A DNA stretch of 64,000 nucleotides, taken from NCBI RefSeq assembly GCF_033344935.1, contig NZ_JAWPMM010000001.1, positions 2,838,001 to 2,902,000 on the forward strand, in the 5' to 3' direction. Positions 35,047-45,900 of the stretch are shown here, piece after piece. Below the pieces are notes generated by a model that searched no databases, was not told where the DNA came from, and was given only the letters and a program-made list of their open reading frames with translations. The position numbers were made by a program, and so were the translations under genes. Within the stretch, counting starts at the first letter, position 1. Every line of letters begins with the position of its first letter. The DNA is from Reichenbachiella sp. GTDB lineage: Bacteria; Bacteroidota; Bacteroidia; Cytophagales; Cyclobacteriaceae.

Positions 35047-35262
35047 TTAGTCCTTTTTATCTTCTTTCTTTTCAATCTTTGGTTCAGGAGGCTCAGAGAG
35101 AATATTTCCAAACTCATCTACATATGCCATCATATCTGACAAATCACCTCCTTTATTGTTATTTTCTTGTCTTTCCTTTCGTCGCTCCTCTTTTTCTTTC
35201 TTCTTAAGCATTTTCTTCTTGGCCTTCTGATTTTTGATGAAGCTATTCTGGGATTTTGACAT
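35047..35262 (-). CDS. Lysine-rich small protein upstream of csp
   Basis: 71 residues: a highly basic first half (NQKAKKKMLKKKEKEERRKERQ) and a conserved-looking acidic second half (LSDMMAYVDEFGNILSEPPEP). The YVDEFGNI phrase with a basic helix is common in Bacteroidota small proteins found beside csp genes. The basic helix probably contacts RNA or ribosomes. Operon order with csp supports a cold-shock or translation role; this is inference. Confidence 0.75.
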   Translation of the reverse strand: MSKSQNSFIKNQKAKKKMLKKKEKEERRKERQENNNKGGDLSDMMAYVDEFGNILSEPPEPKIEKKEDKKD

Positions 35263-35446
35263 ATCGTATATTCACATTTAAATAAATGAGCACTTTACCC
35301 ATTTAAGGAAGAAATAAAATCAAAACGGATAAGCCTAATATTTTGTAGAAAGGACAAATGCGGGATGGATCTTATGGATTCCGAATGCAAAGGTAGTCCT
35401 TTAATTTATATTTAGTATCAACAATTCATTTAATAAATATTAAGTC

Positions 35447-38400
35447 CTATTTTTCTAAAAGAACAGAAAATGACTGCACCCGGCCCCTCACAGCAATCTT
35501 CAAAATATAATACCCACTATTAACAAGGTCTGTATTAATTATTAAACGATCTGGTTCTATCTGATAAGAAGGATTATACTGCTGACCTGAAACATCGAAC
35601 AGATTAATCATTAGCTCCTCGTTCGTTACCTCTGACTCTCCTAAAAAGACTTGAAGTGATTCCCTTGTCGGATTTGGATAAACGACCCAGTGATTTAGTT
35701 CACTATAAGACTCCACCATAATAACCTCAGAATAAATCGAAGACCCATCTATGTCCACCTGTTTTAACCTATAGAAATTTTTTCCGTGGCTAGGCGACTT
35801 ATCACTATAAAAATAATCTGTTGTTTGATCTGTGCTTCCCGTAGCATCTACTTTATTTAGCGCAATGAATGTATCCTTACCTACCTTCTTTTCTAAAACA
35901 AAATGATCGCTATTTAATTCACTATAAGTTCGCCATTGTAAATCAATGCGATGATCATCTGCCTCACCTTTGAAGTAAGCCAATTCAACAGGCAACGCGT
36001 AGCTAGGATGTCCTGGGTTGTAGAATGCAACGAAAGAAGAAAAACTCTCTACACCCAAGGTAAATTGATAATTTGTACTCCTAAACGATTCGCCACGACT
36101 ATGAATCAGCTGCTTGCTTGAGCCTTCTTCGAATGGATCTAAATCATTGATTCCTCCATGCTTGGTAAAATTGATACTGTCCTGCACAAAATCGGCAAGC
36201 ACATCTGGGTCATATCCGTCGTTGACAACTCTTGTTCTCAAATCGGTCGGTTCAGAAGCTAAAGAATAGAAACGCAGATAAACCGGGTAATCCCCTGCCG
36301 GCTGACTTGTTGGATTAATCCACCAATTTCTATTCATAACATACTCATCTATTGAATTTATTGTTCGGTCTCTAACATTTGGTTCTCCATCGAGCACGCG
36401 GACAGCCCAGCAAGTTTCTCCTAAGTTATTTCCAACTGGATTTATTGAAAAAACAAGATTACCCAAGTTGTCCGTCACATGTACCCATTGATAACCATTT
36501 AAGTTTTCACAGTTTGGGTTAGTAGACTCATAGTCTGCTTGTAAAGCACGAATAGTCGTGATGCTAGAAGGAACACTTGGACTGTTTTCGTTGAATGGGT
36601 CAGTAACACTCACCACCTCGATATAATCAGGAATACCATCTAGATCGGTATCCGTATCTAGTTCAATCGGCGAACTAGCTCCCGATTCAATCAAAAGACT
36701 TTCAAGTGCATCACTTATAACTGGCGCAGAGCCCTCTTGAGATCCTGTACCATCGTTGGTGTCTGACAATGCACCACCTCCTGCTAATGGGTCATCTGCA
36801 TCGCTAGGGTCATAGCCATTGAATACTTCATAATAGTCAGGAATACCATCATTGTCAGTATCCGTGGCAGGGTTCGAATCAGCTGGTCCACCTTCAGAGA
36901 GGATCAATGCCTCAACACCATCACTCAATCCATCACCATCAGAGTCATCATTCCCGTTAGCTGTCGGTGTATCAGCATCAAAAGGACTAGTCCCATCGCG
37001 AACCTCACGCCAGTCAGAAACTCCATCCCCATCGGTGTCTGTATTCCTGGTAATTGGCGCAACAGCTCCTTGATCTATCAAAATTTGCTCAAGTGCTCCG
37101 CTAATTCTCCCAGTATTAAGAGTTGAAGTAGTCTCCAAAGGGCCGTTGGCATCATCCGCATCTGTTGGAGGAGAACCTGCACCTCCAGCTACCGGGCTAT
37201 CACCATCAGTGTAATCCGAACCATAGGCAACTTCAAAATAATCGGGTATACCGTCGGAATCCGTATCGGTCGCCAAATCAATACCTGTAGCCAAGCCGAA
37301 GTAAGAGGCTCCGCTAAAATCAACATTTTCTATAGTAACTACTTCTGAGGTAAATGAAGTAGCTGCAATTAAGTCTAAAATTCCATCGGTAAAATCATCA
37401 TTCGTATCCAAAATAAGTGCAAAATTACCGACAACATATCCAGTATTGTCCTCGGATGAAACATCGATAGAGACCGTAACAGTACCGACATCATTCACCT
37501 CATCTACTCCCCATTTTCGAGTAACACGTTCGGTCACTGATGGAGGAAGGCCTAATGATATATAGGTTAACCCAGCGTTATCATCTCCAAAAATCAGGTA
37601 ATCGAGATGATTCAGTGAAGATGGGCTATTAAACTCAACTATGTCACTTCCGTTTATGCTTTGGCTTGCATTGATAAAAAGCCCCTGGTCATTATTGGCA
37701 GCTACACCACGTATGCGGTTTCCATAACCTGTTCTGTTATATAAGGAGCTTCCACTATTATAAGTATAATCTCCGGCAGAAATATCTAAATCTATACCAT
37801 ATTTCAAAGCATAGTAACTCTCTACATCTCTTCGATCATTACTAGATAACGCAGTACTCCAAAAACCAATTTCAGCCAAATCACCATCAAACCCCGATGC
37901 GCCAGCAGGAGTAGCTCCAATTCCAAGTCCAGCGTTACCGGCTGCTAAAGTTCCTGCTGATGAAGTGCCATCACTTGAACCTCCATTGATAAAAACATTA
38001 TTACTTGTGGCTGAGGTGGATTGATAAGAAATAATTTGAAATGTTCCTGGAGATACCACGTTTGTTGCACCGTTTGCCTGTTCACTTGAACCAGCGTCAA
38101 CAAAAGTCATTGAGGCATTATTTCCATTCAAGCCGAATGCCGCTGTATTTCCAGCAGCAGATTCCCAAAACGCCAGATGAGTCCCAGCATCCGGTTTCAC
38201 CAAAGCAACAAATGTATTATCTGTCGAACCAAAAACCGTCGACCCAGCTATTGTTCCATTTGATTCTAAATAGGTCGAGCCATCAAACGAAATGTAATCA
38301 TAACCATTAACTGTAGCAGTCTGTGGTGGTGAACCATCAATATCCTCAAGAGCACTCAATCCAGCGGCAGAAACCTGGTTATCCCACTGAGTAACATCAC

Positions 38401-41400
38401 TGCCGCTAGTAGAGACACCAGCATCAGATGTCAACCATAATGTTCCGTTACTCTTTCCTATTGCACCTGAAGGCAAAGGAGGCAGAGCTAAAGTAAAATA
38501 GTCATCATTAGAGAAGGTTACATTTTCAAAGATGATCGTATCTCCTGAGAAACTACTCCCTTGAATCTCAGTAACAACCGTTGAAAAATTATTGTTTGTA
38601 TTGATTAATAAAGCGTATAGTGAAGGAGCCTTATTTAATAACGAGAAATCTGTAACGCCAGCAAGATTAGCTTTTACTGTGACGGTACCAGGGGACCCAG
38701 TCACATCCACTTGCCACTCCGTAGATAAACGATTACCATAATTCGAAGGAAGTTCTGTAGACTGGGTAAGAGACTTAGCTGTTCCATCATTACCCCAAAT
38801 CAAATAATCACCTGAATCCAGATCACTTCCACCAGAGACCTTAACGGCTGAACCTGATTCTGTACTTTGCGAGGTCACTTGAAACAGCCCATGGTCCAGG
38901 TTATAGCCAATACCTGCAATCTCACTATCATAAGCTGTGTTGTTATAAATCGTCACGCCTCCTACGGTATAACCTTCACCCGAAATATCTAATGAGACAC
39001 CATACTTAATAGCTAAATAGGTTTCTACATCTCTGTGATCAGCGTCTGACAGTCGGGTATTAAAGCTAATTACCTCAGAAATTTTGCCATCAAAACCATC
39101 TGTACCAAGAAAATTATTTCCTAGTCTGAAATATGAATTTGTTCTATTGGCAAAAGTGCCCCCGTCTCCATTATCCACTTCTATACCATCCACGAAAAGG
39201 TCCTGCCCGGTGGCTCCAAAATTATTCCTGGAGTTGATCATAACAACCGGACTTGTGATACTTGCTACCCCATCAACATAAGCAGAACGATAATCATTTA
39301 TCGCATGTCCAACTAAGGTGTCCGTACCTTGGACACCCAAATACATCCCACCATAGGCACCATTTTGCAAACCTAGCACGTAGCCATTTGAAGCTCCTCC
39401 TGCAATAGCAGCATCTGGCTTTAAAATAATGAAATATTCTTGTGTATTAAATCCAGCAATGCCATCAAGGAAATCATCCGAAAAATCAATAGCATCGTTG
39501 TCATTTATTTCTTTGTTTACCAAGGAGGGTTTCTCATTACTATCCCCTTGATCTGCGTCATTGCCACTCCCACTTACATCTTTCCAAGACGTCACCAGAC
39601 TACCGCTCGTTTCTAACCCCTCATCTGGACGAAGCCATAAGGTTAAGCCTGAAGACACCCCACCAGGTGCAATAGTTTGTACATCACCGCCCAATGTAAA
39701 AAAATCTCCATCTGAAAAGTCAACAGAAGTGAAGGTAAGAATATCTCTACCACCCAAATCAGTCACATTTCCACCAATTACCAGAGTAGTCACGGCATCA
39801 TTAGACAAATCAGTCGGCATGGTTGCAGTATTTGGGGCAATTAAAAGATTCAATGTGGTATTATCTTTATCCACAGCCAGGTTGGTAATATCAAAATTCA
39901 AAGTAACCGTACCTACATCTCCAGTTTCTTTTACTTTCCATATTCGCTCCAACCTTTCGGAAATCCCCGAAATGACATCATCTGTTGTGAAAGCATTTGG
40001 GTTATCGTCATTTCCCCAAACCAGATACTCCCCATCATCCAAATCACTCGCATTTTCCATATTGACGATGGTCGCATCATTCACACTTTGACTGCTCGTT
40101 TGATTTAGTTCCTGAGCAGACTCGTCCTTACCTATACCTGCGACGTCATGATGATAGGTTTGATAACCTGCATTTGTAGTACCAGGCCAGATGAGCGTAC
40201 TTCCATTAATCTGATAATCAAAATTAACTGTTCCGCTACTGGGATCTTCATCCAATGTGAGCCCATATTTAATTGCCAAATAAGTAAAAACGTCTTGCTG
40301 ATCGCTATCACTCAACCGCCCAGAATAGCTAATTACCTCACCTATACTTCCCTGGAAATCGTCGGATATATCAAATCCATAGCCTAGAATATATGGCTGA
40401 TTACTAAACCCAGACCAGGTACCTGATTCGATATTGCTGACCAGCTGACCATTCACAAACAAATCCTGTCCATCACTGGTCACATTCAGTCTATCATTGA
40501 TAATCATTGGATTGGCTAACACCACCTCTCCAGTTAAGTCCTGATAAGCTGATCGATACCCCCCACTAGGCGATTCTGTATGCGTAATAAGTTCGTCAGC
40601 AAAATCAACGGTAGCAGAACCCAGTTCCAGACTCCCCACATCTCCTGGTTGATAACCCAAGATGTCACCCGTTTCTGCTGATGAACTGCTTATGAAATCT
40701 GGGTCTACTACTACAAAAATTTCGTTAGTGTAAATACCAGCAGCTCCTTCGATGTGGCTGTTATCAAAATCTATCACTGGATTATTATTGATCATTTGGC
40801 CATTTGACCCTGGTCTATCTGCGCTGGTCTCTTCATACGCATGATTATCATTTCCACTTTCATCAGCCCAGGCTAAAAGTTCTGCACCATCCAAAAGTGC
40901 TCTTGAGTCTGCTTTCAACCATAGGCTTAAATTAGTAGCTACATTACCAGGTGAGCCATCAGAATCGCTATAACTAAGTATGGTTACATTATCAAAACCA
41001 ATTCCTACATCTACTACTTCAGTAATGGGCGTGCCTCCAGATTCAAAATTCACACGAAATTGAACTTGCGAATTATTTTCTAACTCCGAGGGTAATAAAA
41101 TTTGAGCCGTATTCCAGCCACCATTGTCTCCATCCCATCCTTCCTCGTTTAATGCTTGCACATCATTGTCATTGTACCAATTGACTCCCTCATCGACAGC
41201 CCCCAGTAAATTCCAGCCTACGCCACCATTCGAAGAATATTCAATATTGAAACCATCTTGACTATTGGTAACTCCATTTCCTGTATCATCAGTATTATAA
41301 CTTATGTCAATTTGAAATATTAAATTATAATGACCAGTTAGATCTATACTGGAGCTTGTAGACGTGACATCAACACTTAGACCATAGTTATCAAAACTAG

Positions 41401-41578
41401 TTGGATGAAGATAGTTCCCATCGGAGGTACCAAGAGCTCCGTCTCCATCACGTGTCCAATTGGCTGTAGACCAGCCGTTGGCGTCAGCCTCAAAGTCAGC
41501 TAAATAGACGGTGGTCTGAGCATTAGAAATTGAAAATAAGAAAATAAGTAAGGCGCAGCATAAAACAATCCTTTTCAT
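35447..41578 (-). CDS. Giant T9SS surface protein with triplicated LamG/DUF8202-like modules
   Basis: 2043 residues with a signal peptide (LCCALLIFLFSISNAQ). Residues 25-205 are a jellyroll-like domain (LADFEADANGWSTANW). Three modules of about 400 residues follow (from about 215, 646 and 1046). Each opens with a LWL-x-x-D strand (SLWLKADSRA, TLWLRPDEGL, TLWLTSDAGV) and carries a YLAIKYGL/V or YYALKYGI phrase near its middle (about 431, 852 and 1259). About 1436-1662 holds five calcium-binding thrombospondin-3-like repeats (DTDSDGIPDYFEV, DTDGDGVSDWREV). The end is a type A sorting domain (YPNPTRESLQVFLGE, from about 1960). It is probably an adhesin or glycan-binding cell-surface protein. Confidence 0.9.
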   Translation of the reverse strand: MKRIVLCCALLIFLFSISNAQTTVYLADFEADANGWSTANWTRDGDGALGTSDGNYLHPTSFDNYGLSVDVTSTSSSIDLTGHYNLIFQIDISYNTDDTGNGVTNSQDGFNIEYSSNGGVGWNLLGAVDEGVNWYNDNDVQALNEEGWDGDNGGWNTAQILLPSELENNSQVQFRVNFESGGTPITEVVDVGIGFDNVTILSYSDSDGSPGNVATNLSLWLKADSRALLDGAELLAWADESGNDNHAYEETSADRPGSNGQMINNNPVIDFDNSHIEGAAGIYTNEIFVVVDPDFISSSSAETGDILGYQPGDVGSLELGSATVDFADELITHTESPSGGYRSAYQDLTGEVVLANPMIINDRLNVTSDGQDLFVNGQLVSNIESGTWSGFSNQPYILGYGFDISDDFQGSIGEVISYSGRLSDSDQQDVFTYLAIKYGLTLDEDPSSGTVNFDYQINGSTLIWPGTTNAGYQTYHHDVAGIGKDESAQELNQTSSQSVNDATIVNMENASDLDDGEYLVWGNDDNPNAFTTDDVISGISERLERIWKVKETGDVGTVTLNFDITNLAVDKDNTTLNLLIAPNTATMPTDLSNDAVTTLVIGGNVTDLGGRDILTFTSVDFSDGDFFTLGGDVQTIAPGGVSSGLTLWLRPDEGLETSGSLVTSWKDVSGSGNDADQGDSNEKPSLVNKEINDNDAIDFSDDFLDGIAGFNTQEYFIILKPDAAIAGGASNGYVLGLQNGAYGGMYLGVQGTDTLVGHAINDYRSAYVDGVASITSPVVMINSRNNFGATGQDLFVDGIEVDNGDGGTFANRTNSYFRLGNNFLGTDGFDGKISEVISFNTRLSDADHRDVETYLAIKYGVSLDISGEGYTVGGVTIYNNTAYDSEIAGIGYNLDHGLFQVTSQSTESGSAVKVSGGSDLDSGDYLIWGNDGTAKSLTQSTELPSNYGNRLSTEWQVDVTGSPGTVTVKANLAGVTDFSLLNKAPSLYALLINTNNNFSTVVTEIQGSSFSGDTIIFENVTFSNDDYFTLALPPLPSGAIGKSNGTLWLTSDAGVSTSGSDVTQWDNQVSAAGLSALEDIDGSPPQTATVNGYDYISFDGSTYLESNGTIAGSTVFGSTDNTFVALVKPDAGTHLAFWESAAGNTAAFGLNGNNASMTFVDAGSSEQANGATNVVSPGTFQIISYQSTSATSNNVFINGGSSDGTSSAGTLAAGNAGLGIGATPAGASGFDGDLAEIGFWSTALSSNDRRDVESYYALKYGIDLDISAGDYTYNSGSSLYNRTGYGNRIRGVAANNDQGLFINASQSINGSDIVEFNSPSSLNHLDYLIFGDDNAGLTYISLGLPPSVTERVTRKWGVDEVNDVGTVTVSIDVSSEDNTGYVVGNFALILDTNDDFTDGILDLIAATSFTSEVVTIENVDFSGASYFGLATGIDLATDTDSDGIPDYFEVAYGSDYTDGDSPVAGGAGSPPTDADDANGPLETTSTLNTGRISGALEQILIDQGAVAPITRNTDTDGDGVSDWREVRDGTSPFDADTPTANGNDDSDGDGLSDGVEALILSEGGPADSNPATDTDNDGIPDYYEVFNGYDPSDADDPLAGGGALSDTNDGTGSQEGSAPVISDALESLLIESGASSPIELDTDTDLDGIPDYIEVVSVTDPFNENSPSVPSSITTIRALQADYESTNPNCENLNGYQWVHVTDNLGNLVFSINPVGNNLGETCWAVRVLDGEPNVRDRTINSIDEYVMNRNWWINPTSQPAGDYPVYLRFYSLASEPTDLRTRVVNDGYDPDVLADFVQDSINFTKHGGINDLDPFEEGSSKQLIHSRGESFRSTNYQFTLGVESFSSFVAFYNPGHPSYALPVELAYFKGEADDHRIDLQWRTYSELNSDHFVLEKKVGKDTFIALNKVDATGSTDQTTDYFYSDKSPSHGKNFYRLKQVDIDGSSIYSEVIMVESYSELNHWVVYPNPTRESLQVFLGESEVTNEELMINLFDVSGQQYNPSYQIEPDRLIINTDLVNSGYYILKIAVRGRVQSFSVLLEK

Positions 41579-41874
41579 TTCGACTAGGTTTAGGGTACAT
41601 CATTCCAATCATCCTAATCAATTAATCTCTACTGCCGTTAAAGGTGTTTTTGCTTCTATATATGGAGGTTTCTCACATCTCCTTTTTTAATTTATCCAGT
41701 TATTATTTTATATTCAATGGTTTAAATTTTTATTGAACAATAAATAAGTTATACCACCTATTCAATCTAGGCTGAATCACCTAGACGTCAACAAAGTTGG
41801 TTGTCAAGAATAAAAAAAAGAGATTATAACAACAAAGAATTTCGTCTGTTCAAGAGGGTCTAGTTCTGCACTCA

Positions 41875-42861
41875 CTATAAGTTCGTCCAAGATTGAAATG
41901 AGACTAGCGTAGACAAATCAAAATTGAGTAATGCTCGCTGTTCAGCCATTCGACTATCGAAGTAACCCGAATCAATACCGGTATATTTGGAATTTGAAAA
42001 TTTCGTTTGCTTACAAAACTCATCCAGCTTGGCATAGTCATCATCTATCAGATGAAATACATATTCCATTACTTCCTCTTCTGGTGCATCCATACTAAGG
42101 TCTTCACGTAACGCAAGATTTTTTTCGTCTGCAAAAGAATCAATTTCCTGATCCGTCAAATTGTTTGTTGGGAGTGCCAAAGGTCCATAATGCACCGTAT
42201 TGAGCGCAATCGGCATTTTTGGCAAATCATTATAATGAGCTAGAAACGCTCGCATGCTTCTTGTGTGTGTAAGGATACGATGTCTATTTTCTTTGCTCAT
42301 ATTGTCAAACATTCTGAGTACCACCATAGACATATATAAGTCATTCATGGCCTTAGGAATATTCAAAGGAGAACGAACGGCAAGGCCATTTTCCTTAGCC
42401 ACCTGGAAAAAAACTTCATGATAGTCCTTAAAGAAAAATAAAGTATTGTGGTGACAACTTAAATGAGAGATTGGAACATTGATCCTATCAAACTGTTCAA
42501 CTTGTTTGCTGAGTTCGTAGTGTAAGTCATTTAGTTCTCTGTTGACATGCCTGGTACGGCGCATTTGTGTGTACTTCTTAAAGTATTTTCCTTTGCGTAA
42601 ACTTAGCGTCCCTCTTCGAGTCAGTAGGCCTATTTTTCTTCCCGACACTGGTTTACCGGAAGATATCGTGAGATGACATCCTATTTCAAATTTTCGAGCA
42701 TCACACTCATCAAGCAATGTCTTAAGTTTAGATTCAAATTGATGGTGGTTTGAAAAAGCAGCTACTGAATTGATCTTCCCGGCATTTACAGCTTTAATTA
42801 TTCCCTGATCTATAGCTGGGATCGCCCCATAATCGTCTGCTGTAAAAATTACTTTGTTCAT
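41875..42861 (-). CDS. ChbG/YdjC-family carbohydrate deacetylase
   Basis: 328 residues, no signal. Family motifs: FTADDYGAIPAIDQGI with the metal-binding DD (8-9), EIGCHLTISSGKPV (His near 63) and HLSCHHNTLFF. This metal-dependent family removes acetyl groups from N-acetyl sugars such as chitin oligomers, or acts in hopanoid synthesis (HpnK). No chitinase or hopanoid genes are near, so the substrate cannot be named. It follows the propeller histidine kinase by 53 bases in antisense-free order on the same strand and has its own -7-like box. Confidence 0.85.
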   Translation of the reverse strand: MNKVIFTADDYGAIPAIDQGIIKAVNAGKINSVAAFSNHHQFESKLKTLLDECDARKFEIGCHLTISSGKPVSGRKIGLLTRRGTLSLRKGKYFKKYTQMRRTRHVNRELNDLHYELSKQVEQFDRINVPISHLSCHHNTLFFFKDYHEVFFQVAKENGLAVRSPLNIPKAMNDLYMSMVVLRMFDNMSKENRHRILTHTRSMRAFLAHYNDLPKMPIALNTVHYGPLALPTNNLTDQEIDSFADEKNLALREDLSMDAPEEEVMEYVFHLIDDDYAKLDEFCKQTKFSNSKYTGIDSGYFDSRMAEQRALLNFDLSTLVSFQSWTNL

Positions 42862-42899
42862 GACTTTGGATTAATCAGTCTAAAGACAGTTTACAAAAC

Positions 42900-42907
42900 C
42901 AAACATA
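42900..42907 (-). promoter_or_regulatory. Candidate -7 box of the ChbG-like gene
   Basis: The minus strand reads TATGTTTG, a full TAnnTTTG match, 38 bases ahead of the start codon. A TTTG stands 15 bases upstream, closer than the usual 19-21. Confidence 0.4.
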
Positions 42908-42914
42908 AGATAAT

Positions 42915-45900
42915 CTATTTCTCAAATAATGTTTTCAGGTTTCTTACTGATATTTTAAAGGTACTACCTTCTCCTAATTTTGACTTAACATCTATCGAAC
43001 CCTGTAATTTGGCTAATGTCTCCTCGACTATATACAGACCTAACCCTGACCCCTCACTTCTAGTGGTTGCACGATAGAACATTTTAAACACCTTAGGCAC
43101 GTGGTTTTTTTCAATGCCCGGGCCGTTATCCTGCACTACAATTTGAGCTTCCTGTTTATTTCCTGAAACTTCAATTGAGACGGAAGGATGGTCCACCCTT
43201 TCTGGCTGATGATGCTTAAATGCATTTGTAATAATATTACTTAAAACAATTTTTAGTCTTTTCGGATCACTATAAAACGTATTCTCCAGAGAATAACTCA
43301 CCTCATGATGGATTCTTTCAAAATTCTCAGTATGGCTGATATCCTCAAGGATATTAGAAATCATAGTTTCAAAATCCACTTCTTCAATTTCAATTCCCAA
43401 TCGAGCATTTCGGGAGTAGTCTACAATATCATGGATAAAATCATCCAGTCTATTGACGCTCTTTTCTATATGGTCAAAGTACTCCGCCTGTTTATTAGGC
43501 TCCCCCAATCTTGCCAGATTAATCAAACCTAAAATCGAAGATAGAGGAGATCGAATCTCATGAGAAGCACTGTATACGAAGCGGTCTAATTCGGCATTCA
43601 CCTTTTTCAACTCTACATTTTGCCTGTTGATAAATGAAATTCTCCATTTATAAATAATTAAAAAAATACCAATCATTAGTGCCAATATCAAAAGGTAGAA
43701 CCATATCGTTTGATAGAAAAAGGGCTTAACTCTAAATGAAAAGGTTGTAGGATTCGTATTCCATATATTAGACTCGTTAGCACCTACTACTTTAAAAGTG
43801 TATTTCCCTGGCGGTAAATTTGTGTATTCCACTCGGCCAGAGTAGTCTGAACTACTCCACTCCTTTTCAAAACCTTCGAGCTTGTATCTAAATTGATTCC
43901 GCTCCGGAGCTGTGTAACTAATAACAGCAAATTCAAAAATATACCTTAGCGCTCCTGGCTCAATTACCGTGAACTCATTTTGGATAGGCAATTCTTCGTC
44001 ATCAACTAGTACAGATCTAATCAATACATCTGGAGGAGAATTGTCCACACGTAGATTATTTGGGCTAATTTCACAAACACCTCCTAACGTAGGAACCATT
44101 ACCTTACCTTCGGTGGTCAATAATGATCGCGTGGCTCCTGTACATTCTTTGTTGTTCATCCCACTATTTTCATCCAAAACAATATAAGGAAGCTCCTCAA
44201 TTTTATTACTCATATAACTATCCCAGTCTGATTTATCAATTTGAAGAATCCCTAAGTTGGTGGTGACCCAAAAATTATTCTTACCATCATCTACCAGATC
44301 AAAAAATGTTTTACTTCTCCGATCAGAAGTTAATTTAACTGGTACTAAATGGAAACCATCAAAAAAAAGTAGTCCCACATTGGCAGTCACCAATGCTGTA
44401 CTATCAGACATCAAGTCAATATTGAATAACAGAACACCAGCATCATCTTCTTTGAGGTGATAAGTTGAAACTTCTCCTGATGAATCTAAAACAGAAATGC
44501 CACCACTATGAGTGCCAATCAATAAATTCCCATTTGAAGATTCTGCAATGCTGAGTATAAAATTTGATTCCAATTTGTTTTCATTGTCAAAGATTTCATG
44601 GACCACACCATCCTTGAACTTCACTAAACCACCAGACCTTGAACCAAACCAAAAGAATCCCTTCTTATCCTTCAGCACTAATCGGAAATTATTAGCCGGC
44701 ATTCCATTAGCTGTGGAATACAACGTTTCCTTTTCTCCATCTTTGTGAATTACACCTACATACGTGGCCAACCAAAACGTGCCATCTTTATCATGGTAAA
44801 TATCTCTCACCCCATTACCTGCCAAGTCAGTTGTAATCTTAATCCTATCATAATTGCCATCTCTATATATATCCAGCTGATTCTGATCAGTACCTATATA
44901 CAAATTTCCATCCCACGACTCATGCAGAATATTAATTCGATTACTTGAGATATCGGGTTCCATTAAGTTTGTGAGTCTGCTCTCTTTTAATCTCACCAAG
45001 CCTATCCTACTTGAAGTCAACCATAGACTATTCTCTCGATCTATCATGATGGAGCTTAACCGAACCAAGTCAAGGCCTTTTTTGCCATAGACCCAATCGA
45101 CTTTATTTAGCTCTCCAGACCAACGAGCAAGGCCATTTTCAGTCCCGGCCCACACTGAATTCCACTCATCTACAAACAAGTAATTGATATAGACATCGGA
45201 CAACTCGTCAATTGAGATTAACAAGCCATTTCTATCAATATACTGTAGCCCCTTTGTTGATGCTATCATCAATAAGCCATCACTAGTGCATGCCAGGCTT
45301 TCAATGTAATTATCGTGTAATCCTTCGTTAGTCGATAAGTGTTTTTCCAGTTTGTCATTTCGCAAACAAAAAAGGCCTTGGCCTTCAGTAGCCACCCAGA
45401 TTCGCCCTTCGGAGTCTTCTTTAACACTACTAATGGTACTTTTATTCAAAGATGGAATATCAATCCATTCAACGTCATTGTCTGTTAGTTTATACAACCC
45501 TTGATTATTGCTTCCGATATAAAGCGCTCCGGTTTGACTGACTAAAAGTGAAGGAATAGATTTAGGTAAATGGCCAGACCGGCTTTCTACCTTAGAAAAA
45601 ATACCATTGAAGTATTTAATCAGGCCACTCCCTTGTGAGCCTAAATAGATCACTCCGTTATCATCCTCTGTAACCGTATAAAAACCATCTGTTTCAAGCA
45701 GGTCCAAATTGTTGATATCATAAATCTCGACACGCTCACCATCATACATCATCACTCCATTGAATGAAGTGATCCATAAAAGTCCTTTGGAGTCTTGAAA
45801 TACGTGTGTGAGATTGTTGGAAGAAAGGCCGTCTTCAGCAGTCCATTGTGCCAGACTTATGTTTCGGATGGGATCTTTGGGGTCAAAACCAGCTTCTTGT

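Noticed and set aside
36852-40387. Several open frames on the + strand inside the 2043-residue gene
   Set aside because: They are antisense shadows with no start context, signal or family motif.
41579-41874. 296-base gap upstream of the giant surface gene
   Set aside because: It is AT-rich with no full -7 box, hairpin or small ORF that I can support; probably a long leader or promoter region.
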